Origin: Oscillospiraceae bacterium
Lineage (GTDB): Bacteria > Bacillota_A > Clostridia > Oscillospirales > CAG-272
NCBI GenBank assembly: GCA_015063445.1
Contig: SVUD01000056.1
Coordinates: 1 to 9,921, forward strand
Direction of reading: 5' to 3'
Length of the DNA stretch: 9,921 nucleotides
How positions within the stretch are numbered: the stretch's first letter is position 1; each line of letters begins with the position of its first letter. Below the pieces are notes generated by a model that worked only from the letters and a program-made list of their open reading frames with translations, ran no database searches and was not told where the DNA came from. This document shows positions 1 through 9,028 of the stretch, one piece after another. The translations under genes were made by a program, and so were the position numbers.

Positions 1-3000
1 TAGGCTTTGCGGAAAGCTTAGCTCCGTTTTCGTAGTAGGAGTAAGCTATAGTACCGAAGTTTGTTGTTGCGGTGGGAGTGCCTGCGGCAGTACCGTATAC
101 CCAGCCCGAAAGAGCGAGGTCCTTTATAACCGCCTGAGCCTTCGTAATAGCGAAGTCAACGGTTTCGGCAGCGGCTGCGGTTGTTTCCCACGTGTAGTTT
201 GCGGGATCGGTAAGAGTAAGAAGAGCCTTGTAGCTGTTAACTACGGTCGCCTTGTTATTTGAGACGGTGTAAAGCACTGACTCGGGGAACTCGAGAGTAA
301 GCTCTGTTCCCGTGTATACGAAGGAATAAACGTTGTCCTTGGCAGCGGGAACGCTTACTACCTTTTTATTAATAGTAAAGTCGATAGTATCGGTAAGACC
401 GAAGTAATCGTCCGTGCCGAGAACGGTAAATCTTGCGGTATATTTACCTGCGGTGGTGGGGATTTCGGAGGAGTAGGTTATACCGTCGCCGGTATACTCT
501 ATAATTACGCTGCCGAACTTCGCCGCCGCGCCAAATGTAGCCGAAGCGTCAAGATAGGTCCACTCGGTCTTGCTTGCGGTAGCCGGAGTCGTCCAAGCGT
601 TCTCAGCTCTGCTGATTCTGTAGCTTACGTAGTAATTTCCCGAGCTAAAGCCTTCCCAGGTGTAGTTATCGGGATCGGTAAGGGAGAGAATAGCGAAGTA
701 TGAATTAACCCTTGTTGCCTTGTTGTCGGATACGGTATAAAGCTCTGACTCGGGGAATTCGAGAGTATGCTCTTCTCCCGTGTATACGAAGGAATAAACG
801 TTGTCCTTAGCCGCTGGAACTTTAACGCCCTTTTTGGCAACGTTAACGGTAACGGTAACCTCTCTGTCGAGGTAGTTGCCCGAGGTGTCGGTATACTTAG
901 CCACGAAGGTGTTCACACCCGCGTTACCGACGGTCGTGCTTTCGGTATCCCATACCCACGTTCCGTTGGGACTTGTGGGAATTGAGAGAACGCCGATTGA
1001 ATCGCCGTAGGTCGCGTTCTGAATTTCAGCTATTGCATCGTTGTTTTTAGCCTTTGTTACGACCATAGTGGTTTCCACGCCGGCAACGTGATAATGCTCG
1101 GTCTCGGGAAGCGTAACGACTATTTTATAAGTACCGACGTTTAGAATGCAAGGAATCTTGTTTCCACCCTCGTCGTAGTAATCAAATATAAGGTCGGATT
1201 CAGTATGAGCGCCGATTATAAGTCCCGAATTCATATAGAATTCCTCGCCGCTATATACAACGGTGGGACGGAAGAGTCTTTCGTTTACGGAAAGAGTTGC
1301 GGTCGCTTTAAGAACAGTAACATCGAATTCGCCCTCGAGAATATTGTAGTTCACGGTATCAACGGGGGTATACGTAACCTTGTAGCTGCTCGTTCCCATA
1401 GCGGGAGCAACGCTCGGCTCGTTCCATGTGTATCCGCGATTAAGAGCGATTTTCGAGAGATTCAACGCGCTGTTCCATATTTCTGTAAAGCTTTGGTTGA
1501 AATTGACCTCGGGGGGATCTATTTTGTTAATGGTGAAGAAAGCGTTGCCTCTTGCCTCGTAGTTGTTATCAACGACGGAAAGCTCGACGTTGTATTCGCC
1601 CGCATTAACGTACTTATGATAGTTATAAACTTGAAGTCCCGAGTATTTTCTGCCTCTGTTGTCGGGATCCGCGCTTTCGTATAAGCTGTAAATTATGCCC
1701 TGCTCCGAGCCGTTATAGTCAACGGTCAAGCCCGAGAAGTAGAAGTAAAGAGTCTTTTTGTTTACCTTAACGGGAATTTCAAACTCGAGATTTTCATATC
1801 GGTCGTCAATATGAGTGAATATTGCCTTGTAGAGATACGCTGTATCGCTTGCGTCACCGAGCGAGCCGGTCTTTTCCCATCTCCATGAGCCAAAGGGGTT
1901 TTGCGCAAAGGTGAAGTCCTCAAAGGAGTCGTCCTCATAGGTTGCGTAGAGCGAGCTCACACCGTTCTTGTTAAAGTCGAAGGTAATTCCGTCCTTTTCG
2001 ACTATCGGCTTTCCGATAACTTTTATATCGGGATAAGCGGGAGTAACGGTAAGAGTTCCGTTTTCTATCGTTGCGTCAACGTTATCGTTGTTTACCGTCG
2101 CCGCAAGCTCGTAAGAGCCTGCCGAAACCGAGGAGGGAGCGGAAACGGTAATGCCCAGCTCGGAGATGGGAGCGAAATCAAAGCCCTTTACCGAGTAACT
2201 GATCTCGGGCATCTCGTCAATAACGGACATCGTGTAGCTGTTTACCGATACCGTAACGGGAGCTTTCTTTATAACGTACGTTCCGTAAACGTTAACGTCT
2301 CCGTCAAAGTTGGGGTCGTCTAAGAAGAACTCAAAAACATAGGTTCCCGCGCTCGTGTAATCGGATTTTCCGTCTGCAACGAAGATCACCTTGCTTATAT
2401 CAATTGGATAATCGTACTCGAAATAGGGGATCTGAGGCTGTCCGTTGTATGTAAATTCCGTAACGAAGCTATCCTTGATAGCGGTTATGATACGCTTGGT
2501 TACATTTACGTTTACGATATCTCTGCCGACGATCTCGCCGTTGGTGAGAACAAATTTTACGCCAAACGGTACGGTAGTTCCAACACCCTCGATAACCGTG
2601 GAGGAGGGAAGGGTGAACTGCCAAGCTCCCGCGGAGTTCGAGGGAAGCTCGATCTCACCGAGTGTCGTTCCGTATTGCGCGGTAATTTCGGTATCGATAT
2701 CCGCTATCTGATATTCGTATACAGCACTGTAAGTAACGTTATCCCTGATATCATCGGTAATAGCGGGAGACCAGCCCTTGAATACCATATGCTCGGTATC
2801 GTACATACGGGGAGGGATAATTTCGTTACCGCTGAGCACGTACTGAGCGTCGATCTCGTTATATCCGTCCATGAATATAACCTCGTACTTAACGGAAACG
2901 TCATGCTTGAAGGTATAACCCTCATAGAAAATTATAAAGGTGGTTTTTCCAACTCTGCTCGTATCGCCGGATATTATCATATCCTCGGTTACGGGGATTT

Positions 3001-3232
3001 TTGTTTCCTCGTCTCCCACTCTCTTTATAATAGAGAGCGAGTCGAGGTCAAGCTCCTCGTTGTATACGAGAATATCGGGGATTTCTCCCTCAAGCTCGTA
3101 GGTGGTTTCTACTGTCGGCACGTTTATGGTGTCGGTCGCGCCGTCTGTATCGCTTGAGTTACACGATACGACCGAAAGCATGCTTAAGGCGAAAAGAAGC
3201 GCCGTTACAAGTATGAGTAAGCTTTTTCTCAT
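1..3232 (-). CDS. Large multi-domain Ig-like/InlB-like repeat surface lipoprotein (partial, C-terminus outside window)
   Basis: The frame is open for 1077 codons and runs off the left edge, so the C-terminus is missing. The N-terminus is a typical lipoprotein signal peptide: Arg2-Lys3, a hydrophobic stretch at about 5-20, and the lipobox VVSC with Cys24 as the lipidated residue. The mature protein should therefore be tethered to the outer face of the cell membrane. Modules in order are: a Big_3-like Ig domain (about 38-115); an InlB/Listeria-Bacteroides-type repeat (about 117-174) with the diagnostic FKGWS and final AVYEY; then MBG/YDG-like domains with YNG motifs (about 258-322, 325-398, 490-569) and more Ig-like modules to about 800. 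Two near-identical 56-residue blocks follow at 805-860 and 961-1016. The start is fixed by AGGAG 8 nt upstream. It is the last visible gene of the ABC-exporter operon. The family suggests adhesion or a structural surface role; no catalytic motif is seen. The coding assignment is certain, the function is not. Confidence 0.93.
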   Translation of the reverse strand, partial: MRKSLLILVTALLFALSMLSVVSCNSSDTDGATDTINVPTVETTYELEGEIPDILVYNEELDLDSLSIIKRVGDEETKIPVTEDMIISGDTSRVGKTTFIIFYEGYTFKHDVSVKYEVIFMDGYNEIDAQYVLSGNEIIPPRMYDTEHMVFKGWSPAITDDIRDNVTYSAVYEYQIADIDTEITAQYGTTLGEIELPSNSAGAWQFTLPSSTVIEGVGTTVPFGVKFVLTNGEIVGRDIVNVNVTKRIITAIKDSFVTEFTYNGQPQIPYFEYDYPIDISKVIFVADGKSDYTSAGTYVFEFFLDDPNFDGDVNVYGTYVIKKAPVTVSVNSYTMSVIDEMPEISYSVKGFDFAPISELGITVSAPSSVSAGSYELAATVNNDNVDATIENGTLTVTPAYPDIKVIGKPIVEKDGITFDFNKNGVSSLYATYEDDSFEDFTFAQNPFGSWRWEKTGSLGDASDTAYLYKAIFTHIDDRYENLEFEIPVKVNKKTLYFYFSGLTVDYNGSEQGIIYSLYESADPDNRGRKYSGLQVYNYHKYVNAGEYNVELSVVDNNYEARGNAFFTINKIDPPEVNFNQSFTEIWNSALNLSKIALNRGYTWNEPSVAPAMGTSSYKVTYTPVDTVNYNILEGEFDVTVLKATATLSVNERLFRPTVVYSGEEFYMNSGLIIGAHTESDLIFDYYDEGGNKIPCILNVGTYKIVVTLPETEHYHVAGVETTMVVTKAKNNDAIAEIQNATYGDSIGVLSIPTSPNGTWVWDTESTTVGNAGVNTFVAKYTDTSGNYLDREVTVTVNVAKKGVKVPAAKDNVYSFVYTGEEHTLEFPESELYTVSDNKATRVNSYFAILSLTDPDNYTWEGFSSGNYYVSYRISRAENAWTTPATASKTEWTYLDASATFGAAAKFGSVIIEYTGDGITYSSEIPTTAGKYTARFTVLGTDDYFGLTDTIDFTINKKVVSVPAAKDNVYSFVYTGTELTLEFPESVLYTVSNNKATVVNSYKALLTLTDPANYTWETTAAAAETVDFAITKAQAVIKDLALSGWVYGTAAGTPTATTNFGTIAYSYYENGAKLSAKP
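185..352 (-). repeat. Internal repeat copy B of the lipoprotein (56 codons)
   Basis: This encodes residues 961-1016, from VPAAKDN to NYTWE. It aligns without gaps to copy A, exactly 468 bp (156 codons) away, with 47 of 56 residues identical. It forms the core of an MBG-like module. Confidence 0.9.
653..820 (-). repeat. Internal repeat copy A of the lipoprotein (56 codons)
   Basis: This encodes residues 805-860, from VPAAKDN to NYTWE, and is the partner of the block at 185-352. The best-conserved part at DNA level is the shared stretch starting at 780 and 312, which encodes VYSFVYTG. The nine differences are mostly at probable surface positions such as E/T, H/L, E/V, R/V and F/K. Confidence 0.9.
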
Positions 3233-3240
3233 TTTGCTGT

Positions 3241-3245
3241 CTCCT
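3241..3245 (-). promoter_or_regulatory. Ribosome binding site of the lipoprotein gene
   Basis: AGGAG lies 8 nt before the ATG at 3232-3230, which decides the start. The 58-nt gap to the preceding gene (3233-3290) shows no strong hairpin with a T-tract and no clear -35/-10 pair, so the gene is probably co-transcribed with its upstream neighbours. Confidence 0.75.
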
Positions 3246-3290
3246 TTTAAAAGCTTGTGTTGTTTATCAAATGTCTTAATCCATTGAGAG

Positions 3291-6200
3291 TCAGTTAGCC
3301 TTTTTGTTGATAATGGAGTCGTCGCCGTTAGGCTTATAGGTGGATGCGTTGAACATAAAGAAGTAGAAGGGTTCGTCTCCCGCGGCGTATGTCAGATATC
3401 CCGAGCCGACCTCATCAAGTCCGATAGGATATGAGGGAAGTCTCTTTGAGTCTCCGATAGCCTCGGTAGTGTCAAACACTCCGTAGTTTTTACCGCCTCC
3501 GAAGAATGCTATTCCTCCGTGAACGTAGCTTCCCGAGCCGTCGGTATAGACTATCTTGTTGTTTGCCTGAAGCTTTCCGTTGTAGCTTGAGAGCATTTTC
3601 TTTACGTTGAAATCAAGTCCCGTGATAAGATCAAGGAATTTTCTTACGTCGGGAATTGTGTTTGCAAGATTTTCAAGCACACTGATGGACGCCATCTGCG
3701 GCTTTTCGATAAGAGTATCGCTGTTTACGTCGTCAATGGGCTTCCAGGTATAAAGGTTTACCTCGCCGACAAACTTGATTTTTGCGCCGTAGCTGGTTTT
3801 CGCAAGGTTTTTCCAGCTTGCAAGATAGCTTTCACCGTTTTCCTTAGTGAACTTTGCCGCCATTCCCGTGAATTCCTCGGTGAATTTGCTTCCGTCCGCA
3901 AGAGCGTAGCTCGAGAAGTGGGAGTCAACGCCTATCGCAAAGAGTCCGGGGTTTCTGAAAACGCAGTTTTCTAAGGTAACGAAGGTGTTGATATAATTGC
4001 TGTCGTACTGTTTTCTCTGTTCATCCGAGAAGTTGGTGTTGTATTCGGATTTTGCCGTCATGTGAGTGTTATTGCCCGCGCCCGAAAGATTGGGAGAGGG
4101 ATTCTCGTAGCTGCCGTTTATGAAACGGTTTGAGCCGATACGCAGGATAAATTCTCTCGTTTCCGAAAGACGGGTATTTTTTATATTGAGGTTTATAACC
4201 TTCTCACTGTCGTTTATATCACCGAACGCTCGTACCGCGAGTCTGCCGTATCTGATACGCGAATACTCGATAGACGTGTTATCTCCGAGAACCTCAACTA
4301 CCGTTCCGGCGTAATCGAGGTCGGTAAGGTCGAGTCCGCCGCTTTCATCGGGTGAGCTTCCGTGAAGGTTTACGTTAGAGAGCTTTGCGCCCTCGTAAAG
4401 AGCAAAGCAGATATTGTCCTGTCCTTTTACGCTGACTGCGGATTTTGAGTTATTTTCACTCATGGCAACGAGGTTGAGGGGACCCTTGAAGAGCGCGTTC
4501 GTTGTAGCGCCCGTTCCGTCGAGAAGTCCGATGGTAAGATTGTGCGCGTTAACGGTATGTCCGTTTCCGTATACGTTCTTTCTGAATTCGATAAGAACTT
4601 TTACCTTAGCATCGTTTTCCATACCGATGTTTTTATAGTAAACGTCGTCGTACGTGGTGTGAATTTCCACGTAGTGATGTCTTGCCTTGCCGCTATTGTC
4701 GTAATAAATTCCGAAATCGTTAATAATGTCGGAGCGGAGAACTACGTTTCTCTTGTTTGAGTCAACGGCGGTAGCTCTGTATAAATCGAGGTATGAGTAA
4801 ACGTTGATTCCGTTTGCCACGCAGCGAATATTGCAGGTTGCTAAGGCAGTGTTGCCGTCCATACCGAAAACGGCGCGGAATTCAACTGTTTCGTCGAACG
4901 AATCGGTATTATCCCTGAAGTAGATTCTGCCGTTTTCATCTACAGCGACCATATCGCTGTATCTCGGCTCAACCTCCCAGCGAATGTTTTCACGGAAGGA
5001 GGGGTCTGCCGTCGCCATGTTTTTGAATGAGTAATTGAGTATAATTCTGTTTGCGGTATTTTCCGTAAGATAAACGGTAGTATCAACAGAAGCCTTCTTA
5101 GCTGCCTCTATGTCCGATGCGCCGTTGTACTTTGCGCCGTACTCATATTTTCCGAGAGTGAATATTCCTTCAACCGTCTGAGAGGCTGCGTCTATTGACG
5201 GGTTGACTATAGTAAAACCGGAGGAAGGGGATACGAACACCGTAAGGGTTTCTTCGGTATACGACTTGTGGTTGTCCTCGAGATATGCTTTAAGGGTTAT
5301 ATTGGCGACACCGGGAGCAACGGGCTTGAACTGAAGTCTCGATCCGGAGACCTTAACGCCCGAGACAATACCGGGGTTGCTTGTCGATACCTCGTATACA
5401 AGATCCAAGCCCGAGGGTGAGACGGAGAAGAATACTGCCGAAAATGCGTTCGGGTCTGTCGTTGCTACGGCGGAGAAGGTGTTTCCGCTGTCAAAGGAGA
5501 GCTCGATATTTACAAGCTCCTTTACGGTTTTGGAAAGCTCGCCCGAATAAGCTGTAAAGCTGTTGTATTCGTCCTCGTAGGTCGCGACTATTCGGTAGCT
5601 GCCAACGTATTCCGAGTCGGTGAATTTGTAAGATATCGAATAATGACCGTTTTTGGATATAAGTTCAAGCGAGATAATACTTGAAATGTCGATTTCGCCG
5701 TCAGGCCCATCGGTAATTGCTCTGAGGGTGAGCTTTGCGGGATCGATAGAGCCTATACTGTCCGGAATCGGAAGAGGAAGCTCTCCTTCGTTCGCTAAGC
5801 TTGAGAAGGTCGGGGGAGTTATGATCTCAGCCGTATCCTTGTTGTAAACGGTTACGGTCAGAACGTTGAATATATTCTCGCTGTAATCCGATGTTACGGT
5901 TATGTTCGCAACTCCGCCTCTTAAGGCGAATACCTCGCCTCTGTCGTTTACGGTTGCAACGCTTTCGTTATCCGACGAATAGTGCAGAATTGAGTTTGAT
6001 GGGTTCTTTGGATTGAATTCGGTGGTTATGGTCGCCTTTTCTCCGATTTGGAGCTCGGTCTTTGAGAGCTCGCTCGTTATAGACTGAAGCTCCCTGGATT
6101 TTTTGGATTCCACGTGCACCGTAACGCTTGCGCGGTAGCCGCCCTCGTTGGTGGTAAGGAATACCCTTGCGCTTCCGGCGCTCTTAGGGATAATATTGAC

Positions 6201-6488
6201 CTTGCCTTCGGAGATGTCAAAATCCAAGGAAGCAAGCTCCTTGCCGTTAACACTCTCCGCCGTTGCTGAAACGGTTTTGTTTTTTGCGTTTGTGGGGTAT
6301 ACCGTGTACTCAAGCGAGTGCGTTTCGTTTTTATCCATATCAAGGTAGAGCTGCGCGCCCGAGTCGGACATCGTGATTCCGGAGACGGGAACGTCTACCA
6401 TAATGCTTATAGTTTTAGTTGCCGCAAATAAGCTTATCATTACGATAAGAGGAATGAGAAGCATCAGCAATATCAGTTTTTTTGCCAT
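3291..6488 (-). CDS. Exported Ig-like (BIG2) protein with a candidate beta-helix C-terminal half, 1065 aa
   Basis: The protein starts with a short basic end (Lys3-Lys4) and a hydrophobic segment at about 5-23 with no lipobox Cys, so it is either secreted by signal peptidase I or held by an N-terminal anchor. Residues about 34-126 and 134-214 resemble BIG2 domains; the second has the typical SSDNESVATVNDRGEV strand pattern and a late GVANITVTS. Further Ig-like stretches lie at about 327-420 and 500-557. From about 560 to 850 the sequence changes to short strand-turn repeats (GNGHTVNAHNLTIGL, AKLSNVNLHG, NTSIEYSRIRYGRLAVR, NTFVTLENCVFRNPG), which suggests a right-handed parallel beta-helix. The last 200 residues match nothing I recognise, and there is no LPXTG sorting signal. 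AGGAG 8 nt upstream supports the start. It sits 42 nt after the permease gene. Beta-helices often bind or cleave polysaccharides, but I see no defined active site, so function is left open. Confidence 0.92.
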   Translation of the reverse strand: MAKKLILLMLLIPLIVMISLFAATKTISIMVDVPVSGITMSDSGAQLYLDMDKNETHSLEYTVYPTNAKNKTVSATAESVNGKELASLDFDISEGKVNIIPKSAGSARVFLTTNEGGYRASVTVHVESKKSRELQSITSELSKTELQIGEKATITTEFNPKNPSNSILHYSSDNESVATVNDRGEVFALRGGVANITVTSDYSENIFNVLTVTVYNKDTAEIITPPTFSSLANEGELPLPIPDSIGSIDPAKLTLRAITDGPDGEIDISSIISLELISKNGHYSISYKFTDSEYVGSYRIVATYEDEYNSFTAYSGELSKTVKELVNIELSFDSGNTFSAVATTDPNAFSAVFFSVSPSGLDLVYEVSTSNPGIVSGVKVSGSRLQFKPVAPGVANITLKAYLEDNHKSYTEETLTVFVSPSSGFTIVNPSIDAASQTVEGIFTLGKYEYGAKYNGASDIEAAKKASVDTTVYLTENTANRIILNYSFKNMATADPSFRENIRWEVEPRYSDMVAVDENGRIYFRDNTDSFDETVEFRAVFGMDGNTALATCNIRCVANGINVYSYLDLYRATAVDSNKRNVVLRSDIINDFGIYYDNSGKARHHYVEIHTTYDDVYYKNIGMENDAKVKVLIEFRKNVYGNGHTVNAHNLTIGLLDGTGATTNALFKGPLNLVAMSENNSKSAVSVKGQDNICFALYEGAKLSNVNLHGSSPDESGGLDLTDLDYAGTVVEVLGDNTSIEYSRIRYGRLAVRAFGDINDSEKVINLNIKNTRLSETREFILRIGSNRFINGSYENPSPNLSGAGNNTHMTAKSEYNTNFSDEQRKQYDSNYINTFVTLENCVFRNPGLFAIGVDSHFSSYALADGSKFTEEFTGMAAKFTKENGESYLASWKNLAKTSYGAKIKFVGEVNLYTWKPIDDVNSDTLIEKPQMASISVLENLANTIPDVRKFLDLITGLDFNVKKMLSSYNGKLQANNKIVYTDGSGSYVHGGIAFFGGGKNYGVFDTTEAIGDSKRLPSYPIGLDEVGSGYLTYAAGDEPFYFFMFNASTYKPNGDDSIINKKAN

Positions 6489-6496
6489 TTAATATT

Positions 6497-6501
6497 CTCC
6501 T
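6497..6501 (-). promoter_or_regulatory. Ribosome binding site of the 1065-aa protein
   Basis: AGGAG is placed 8 nt before the ATG at 6488-6486, the same motif and spacing as in front of the lipoprotein gene. No other start in this frame is as well supported. Confidence 0.75.
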
Positions 6502-6530
6502 TTTGGTAACGCGTTCTTTTCAAAGACGTA

Positions 6531-8198
6531 TTATTTCACGAGCTTGTTGAAGGCTTTGTTTACTCCTGCTCGGTAGTAAACAAGACTGAGCATGAGATAT
6601 ATTCCCGAGATGGCGAGAGGTATTATAAATTCGTAAGAGGGAAGTATTTCTATGCCGCCGAGGAACTTTGGAGTTGTTCCCGAAAACGCTGAGGCAAAGA
6701 GAGATAAAAAGCTCGTTAAAATAGCTAAGAAGAGTCCTACCGTGATGGTTTTCGCAATCGTTCTGTTGCTCGCCTTTTCCATTTCCGCGGGGCTTTGGGT
6801 GACCTTTGCGTGATTCAAGTCCATTCTCGTTGAAATAAGGATCTGCGAGAGGGAGAATACAAGTCCCACGCCCGAGGCTATAAGGGCGTTTTTAAGAGAA
6901 ACGTCTGCCATAAAGAATAGGAATAATCCGCTTCCTATAACGGAAACCGAGCTTACGATGTCGCAGAACAGAACCTTTGAAAGAAGGATTTTTGCAGGCT
7001 TCATCGGGAAAATTTTCGCTTTAAGCGCCGCCTTTCCGTCACGTGTAATATTTGTCGCGCAAAACGTGTTGGTAAGCGTTCCGAAAACGAGCATAACAAC
7101 GAGCGCGAGAGCCAACTCAAACGAACGTCCGATCGCGTTAACAAGGAGCGTTTCGAAGAGAGTGTAGCAGCAATATATCATAAAGGGCATAGATAACGCG
7201 ATTGAGAAATACGAGAAGAGGTTCTTCGGATTTCTGAATACGGAGATGAATTCCTTTCTCATAAGGGCGAGGAGAGGAGAAAGATGCGTAACGTGGCGTC
7301 TGCCGCGGCGAACCTTACCGGCCGCCGTGCTGTAGAACGTAATTCTATAAAGAGTATTGGTTACAAGTAAGGCGACAACGAAGGAAACCACGGCGATTAC
7401 AGCAAGAATCGCCAAGGAGAAGCCCTTTTTCTGTCCAAGCGCCACAAACGCGAGAAGGTTTGCGGGGTAAGCTAATTTTTCTATTGCTTGAAGGGTATCT
7501 ATAAATTTCTGGTTGAATAGGAATTTTATAGAGCCCGTTTCGAACATTGTTCTTACAACGTGTAAAAACTCGGAATAAGCGTAAAACGCGCCTATAAGAA
7601 TTCCCGAGAAAATAACGAGAGTAATGAAATAATGTCTGCTCAAAAAGCTTACTATACCGATATACGGCACGAGAAGAAGCGTCGCGAGCAAGAAGGATAC
7701 GGGTGGAAGAAGTAGTAATACGAGAGCCGTATTTACAAAGAATTCTACGCCGGGAGCGAGAATAACATAGAAAATTACGTTAACGGGAAGAATAAGGAAT
7801 ATCGCGGTAACGTAATTCCAAAGCATAAGAGCCGAAAGCTTGCTGAAGAATAAAACCTTCGACGAAACGGGTAAACGAAGGAAGATATCCTTGCCATTCT
7901 TTGACGCTAACGTGTTTCTCATTTTTTCAAGGCAGAGAAAAGCCAGCGCGACGGTTATAACAAGATATAAAACCGAGAGAAGCTCGGTTGAACGGGCGAT
8001 AGGATCGCTTATTTTGTTGAGAGTTACGGCGACGTAGTTCTTCGCTACAGTGGATATAACGTAGAGAAAGAGACCGATGACAAGAGCGCTTACCAGCAGA
8101 GACAGTATTCCGCCGATAATGTCAGGCTTTTTCTTCAGGTTGAGCGAAGGAAAGAGCGAACGCCTTTCAAATCTGAAGAGTGTTAAGAACGTTTTCAT
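6531..8198 (-). CDS. ABC-2-type exporter permease, about 12 transmembrane helices, 555 aa
   Basis: This is the membrane subunit that pairs with the ATPase encoded just upstream. Hydrophobic segments can be placed at roughly 27-50, 71-91, 117-146, 154-180, 187-209, 260-285, 330-352, 360-382, 405-431, 437-457, 485-505 and 523-542. This suggests two six-helix halves joined by a basic cytoplasmic linker at about 294-316 (KVRRGRRH, then LMRKEF). The length and layout fit the putative ABC-exporter permease family (ABC_tran_2-like) rather than the usual 250-400-residue ABC-2 permeases. The two halves share a cytoplasmic motif: GKDIFLRLPVSSKVLFFSKL at about 102-121 and GKAALKAKIFPMKPAKILLSK at about 388-408. 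The start overlaps the ATPase stop (ATGA, 4 bp) and the ribosome binding site is weak, pointing to translational coupling. The transported substrate is not evident. Confidence 0.9.
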   Translation of the reverse strand: MKTFLTLFRFERRSLFPSLNLKKKPDIIGGILSLLVSALVIGLFLYVISTVAKNYVAVTLNKISDPIARSTELLSVLYLVITVALAFLCLEKMRNTLASKNGKDIFLRLPVSSKVLFFSKLSALMLWNYVTAIFLILPVNVIFYVILAPGVEFFVNTALVLLLLPPVSFLLATLLLVPYIGIVSFLSRHYFITLVIFSGILIGAFYAYSEFLHVVRTMFETGSIKFLFNQKFIDTLQAIEKLAYPANLLAFVALGQKKGFSLAILAVIAVVSFVVALLVTNTLYRITFYSTAAGKVRRGRRHVTHLSPLLALMRKEFISVFRNPKNLFSYFSIALSMPFMIYCCYTLFETLLVNAIGRSFELALALVVMLVFGTLTNTFCATNITRDGKAALKAKIFPMKPAKILLSKVLFCDIVSSVSVIGSGLFLFFMADVSLKNALIASGVGLVFSLSQILISTRMDLNHAKVTQSPAEMEKASNRTIAKTITVGLFLAILTSFLSLFASAFSGTTPKFLGGIEILPSYEFIIPLAISGIYLMLSLVYYRAGVNKAFNKLVK

Positions 8199-8926
8199 AC
8201 TCTTGCCACTCTCTTCGTAACCGTGAGGAAGTACTGCTCTAAGCTTCCTCCTGCTCTGTGGAACAGATCCATATCAAGCTCTTTTATGATCTTTCCCTGG
8301 TCTATTATGTAAACTCTGTTACAAATCTTTTCCACAACGTCGAGGTTGTGAGAGGAGAAGAGAACGAGATTTCCCTTTGCGCTGTGAGATCTGAAGAAGT
8401 TTTTAACCTCGTTCGCCGTATGAGGATCAAGTCCTACCATGGGCTCGTCGAGAATAAATACCTTCGGGTTGTGGATAAGAGCGCCCATAAACGAAACCTT
8501 CTGCTTCATACCGTGCGAGTACGAGGATATCGGCTTGTATATGGAATCTCCAAGCGCAAGCATTTCCTGGAATTGCGCGATTCGCTCCTTACGGTCGCGT
8601 CTTTTAACCTTGTAGATGTCCGCCATGAAATTGATGAACTCGTAGCCGGTCATTTTTTCGAAGAGGGAATATTCATCACTGACGTAGCCGAAGTTCTTTT
8701 TTGCCTCGATAGGATTTTTCTGCATATCGTAGCCGGCAACCGAAATTTCGCCTTTCTCGTATGGATGCATACCCGTGATGCATTTTATCGTGGTGGATTT
8801 TCCCGCGCCGTTGTGTCCGAGAATTCCAATAATTTCTCCCGGCTCACCGACAATGTTTATATCCTCAATGGCGTAGGGCGCGCGCTGAGAATATTTTTTG
8901 TAAAGATTTCGGATTTCAAGTAACAT
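8195..8926 (-). CDS. ABC transporter ATP-binding protein, 243 aa
   Basis: This is the cytoplasmic ATPase that powers the permease encoded next. Motifs appear in order: Walker A GHNGAGKST at 37-45; a Q-loop region GYVSDEYSLFEKMTG at 80-94 that lacks the usual Gln and has Asp84/Glu85 instead; the signature SYSHGMKQK at 135-143, a variant of LSGGQ; Walker B VFILDEP at 156-162; D-loop GLDP at 165-168; and the switch His193 in SSHNLD. Such variant Q-loop and signature motifs are usual in the ABC-2/EcsA/BcrA-like exporter ATPases, so I call it an exporter ATPase. The length of 243 residues is normal. GGAGG 5 nt upstream fixes the start. It is the first gene of the operon, about 100 nt downstream of a perfect sigma-A promoter. 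The substrate cannot be read from the sequence. Confidence 0.96.
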   Translation of the reverse strand: MLLEIRNLYKKYSQRAPYAIEDINIVGEPGEIIGILGHNGAGKSTTIKCITGMHPYEKGEISVAGYDMQKNPIEAKKNFGYVSDEYSLFEKMTGYEFINFMADIYKVKRRDRKERIAQFQEMLALGDSIYKPISSYSHGMKQKVSFMGALIHNPKVFILDEPMVGLDPHTANEVKNFFRSHSAKGNLVLFSSHNLDVVEKICNRVYIIDQGKIIKELDMDLFHRAGGSLEQYFLTVTKRVARV

Positions 8927-8931
8927 AGCTG

Positions 8932-8936
8932 CCTCC
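8932..8936 (-). promoter_or_regulatory. Ribosome binding site of the ABC ATPase gene
   Basis: GGAGG lies 5 nt before the ATG at 8926-8924. It is the strongest ribosome binding site in the window and selects this start. Confidence 0.8.
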
Positions 8937-9028
8937 GTAAAAGTATTGATATCGAGGGGCGTGTGAAAAAGCTGCTGATTGCCCCCACATGTGTTTATTA
9001 TATTAAAAGATATATTAGTTTAAATTAA

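Noticed and set aside
185..820. CRISPR-like spaced repeat
   Set aside because: There are only two copies, both in frame inside a protein-coding gene, so this is a protein-domain duplication.
1205..3157. Several open frames of 88-160 codons on the plus strand
   Set aside because: They lie opposite the lipoprotein gene, which has a clear signal peptide and modular domains over the whole stretch. None has a ribosome binding site or a sensible product.
3233..3290. Internal promoter or terminator between the two surface-protein genes
   Set aside because: I find no convincing -35/-10 pair and no hairpin with a T-tract in this gap.
8258..8923. 221-codon open frame on the plus strand
   Set aside because: It lies opposite the ABC ATPase, whose motifs are complete. 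The translation has no recognisable domain and there is no ribosome binding site, so it is a shadow.
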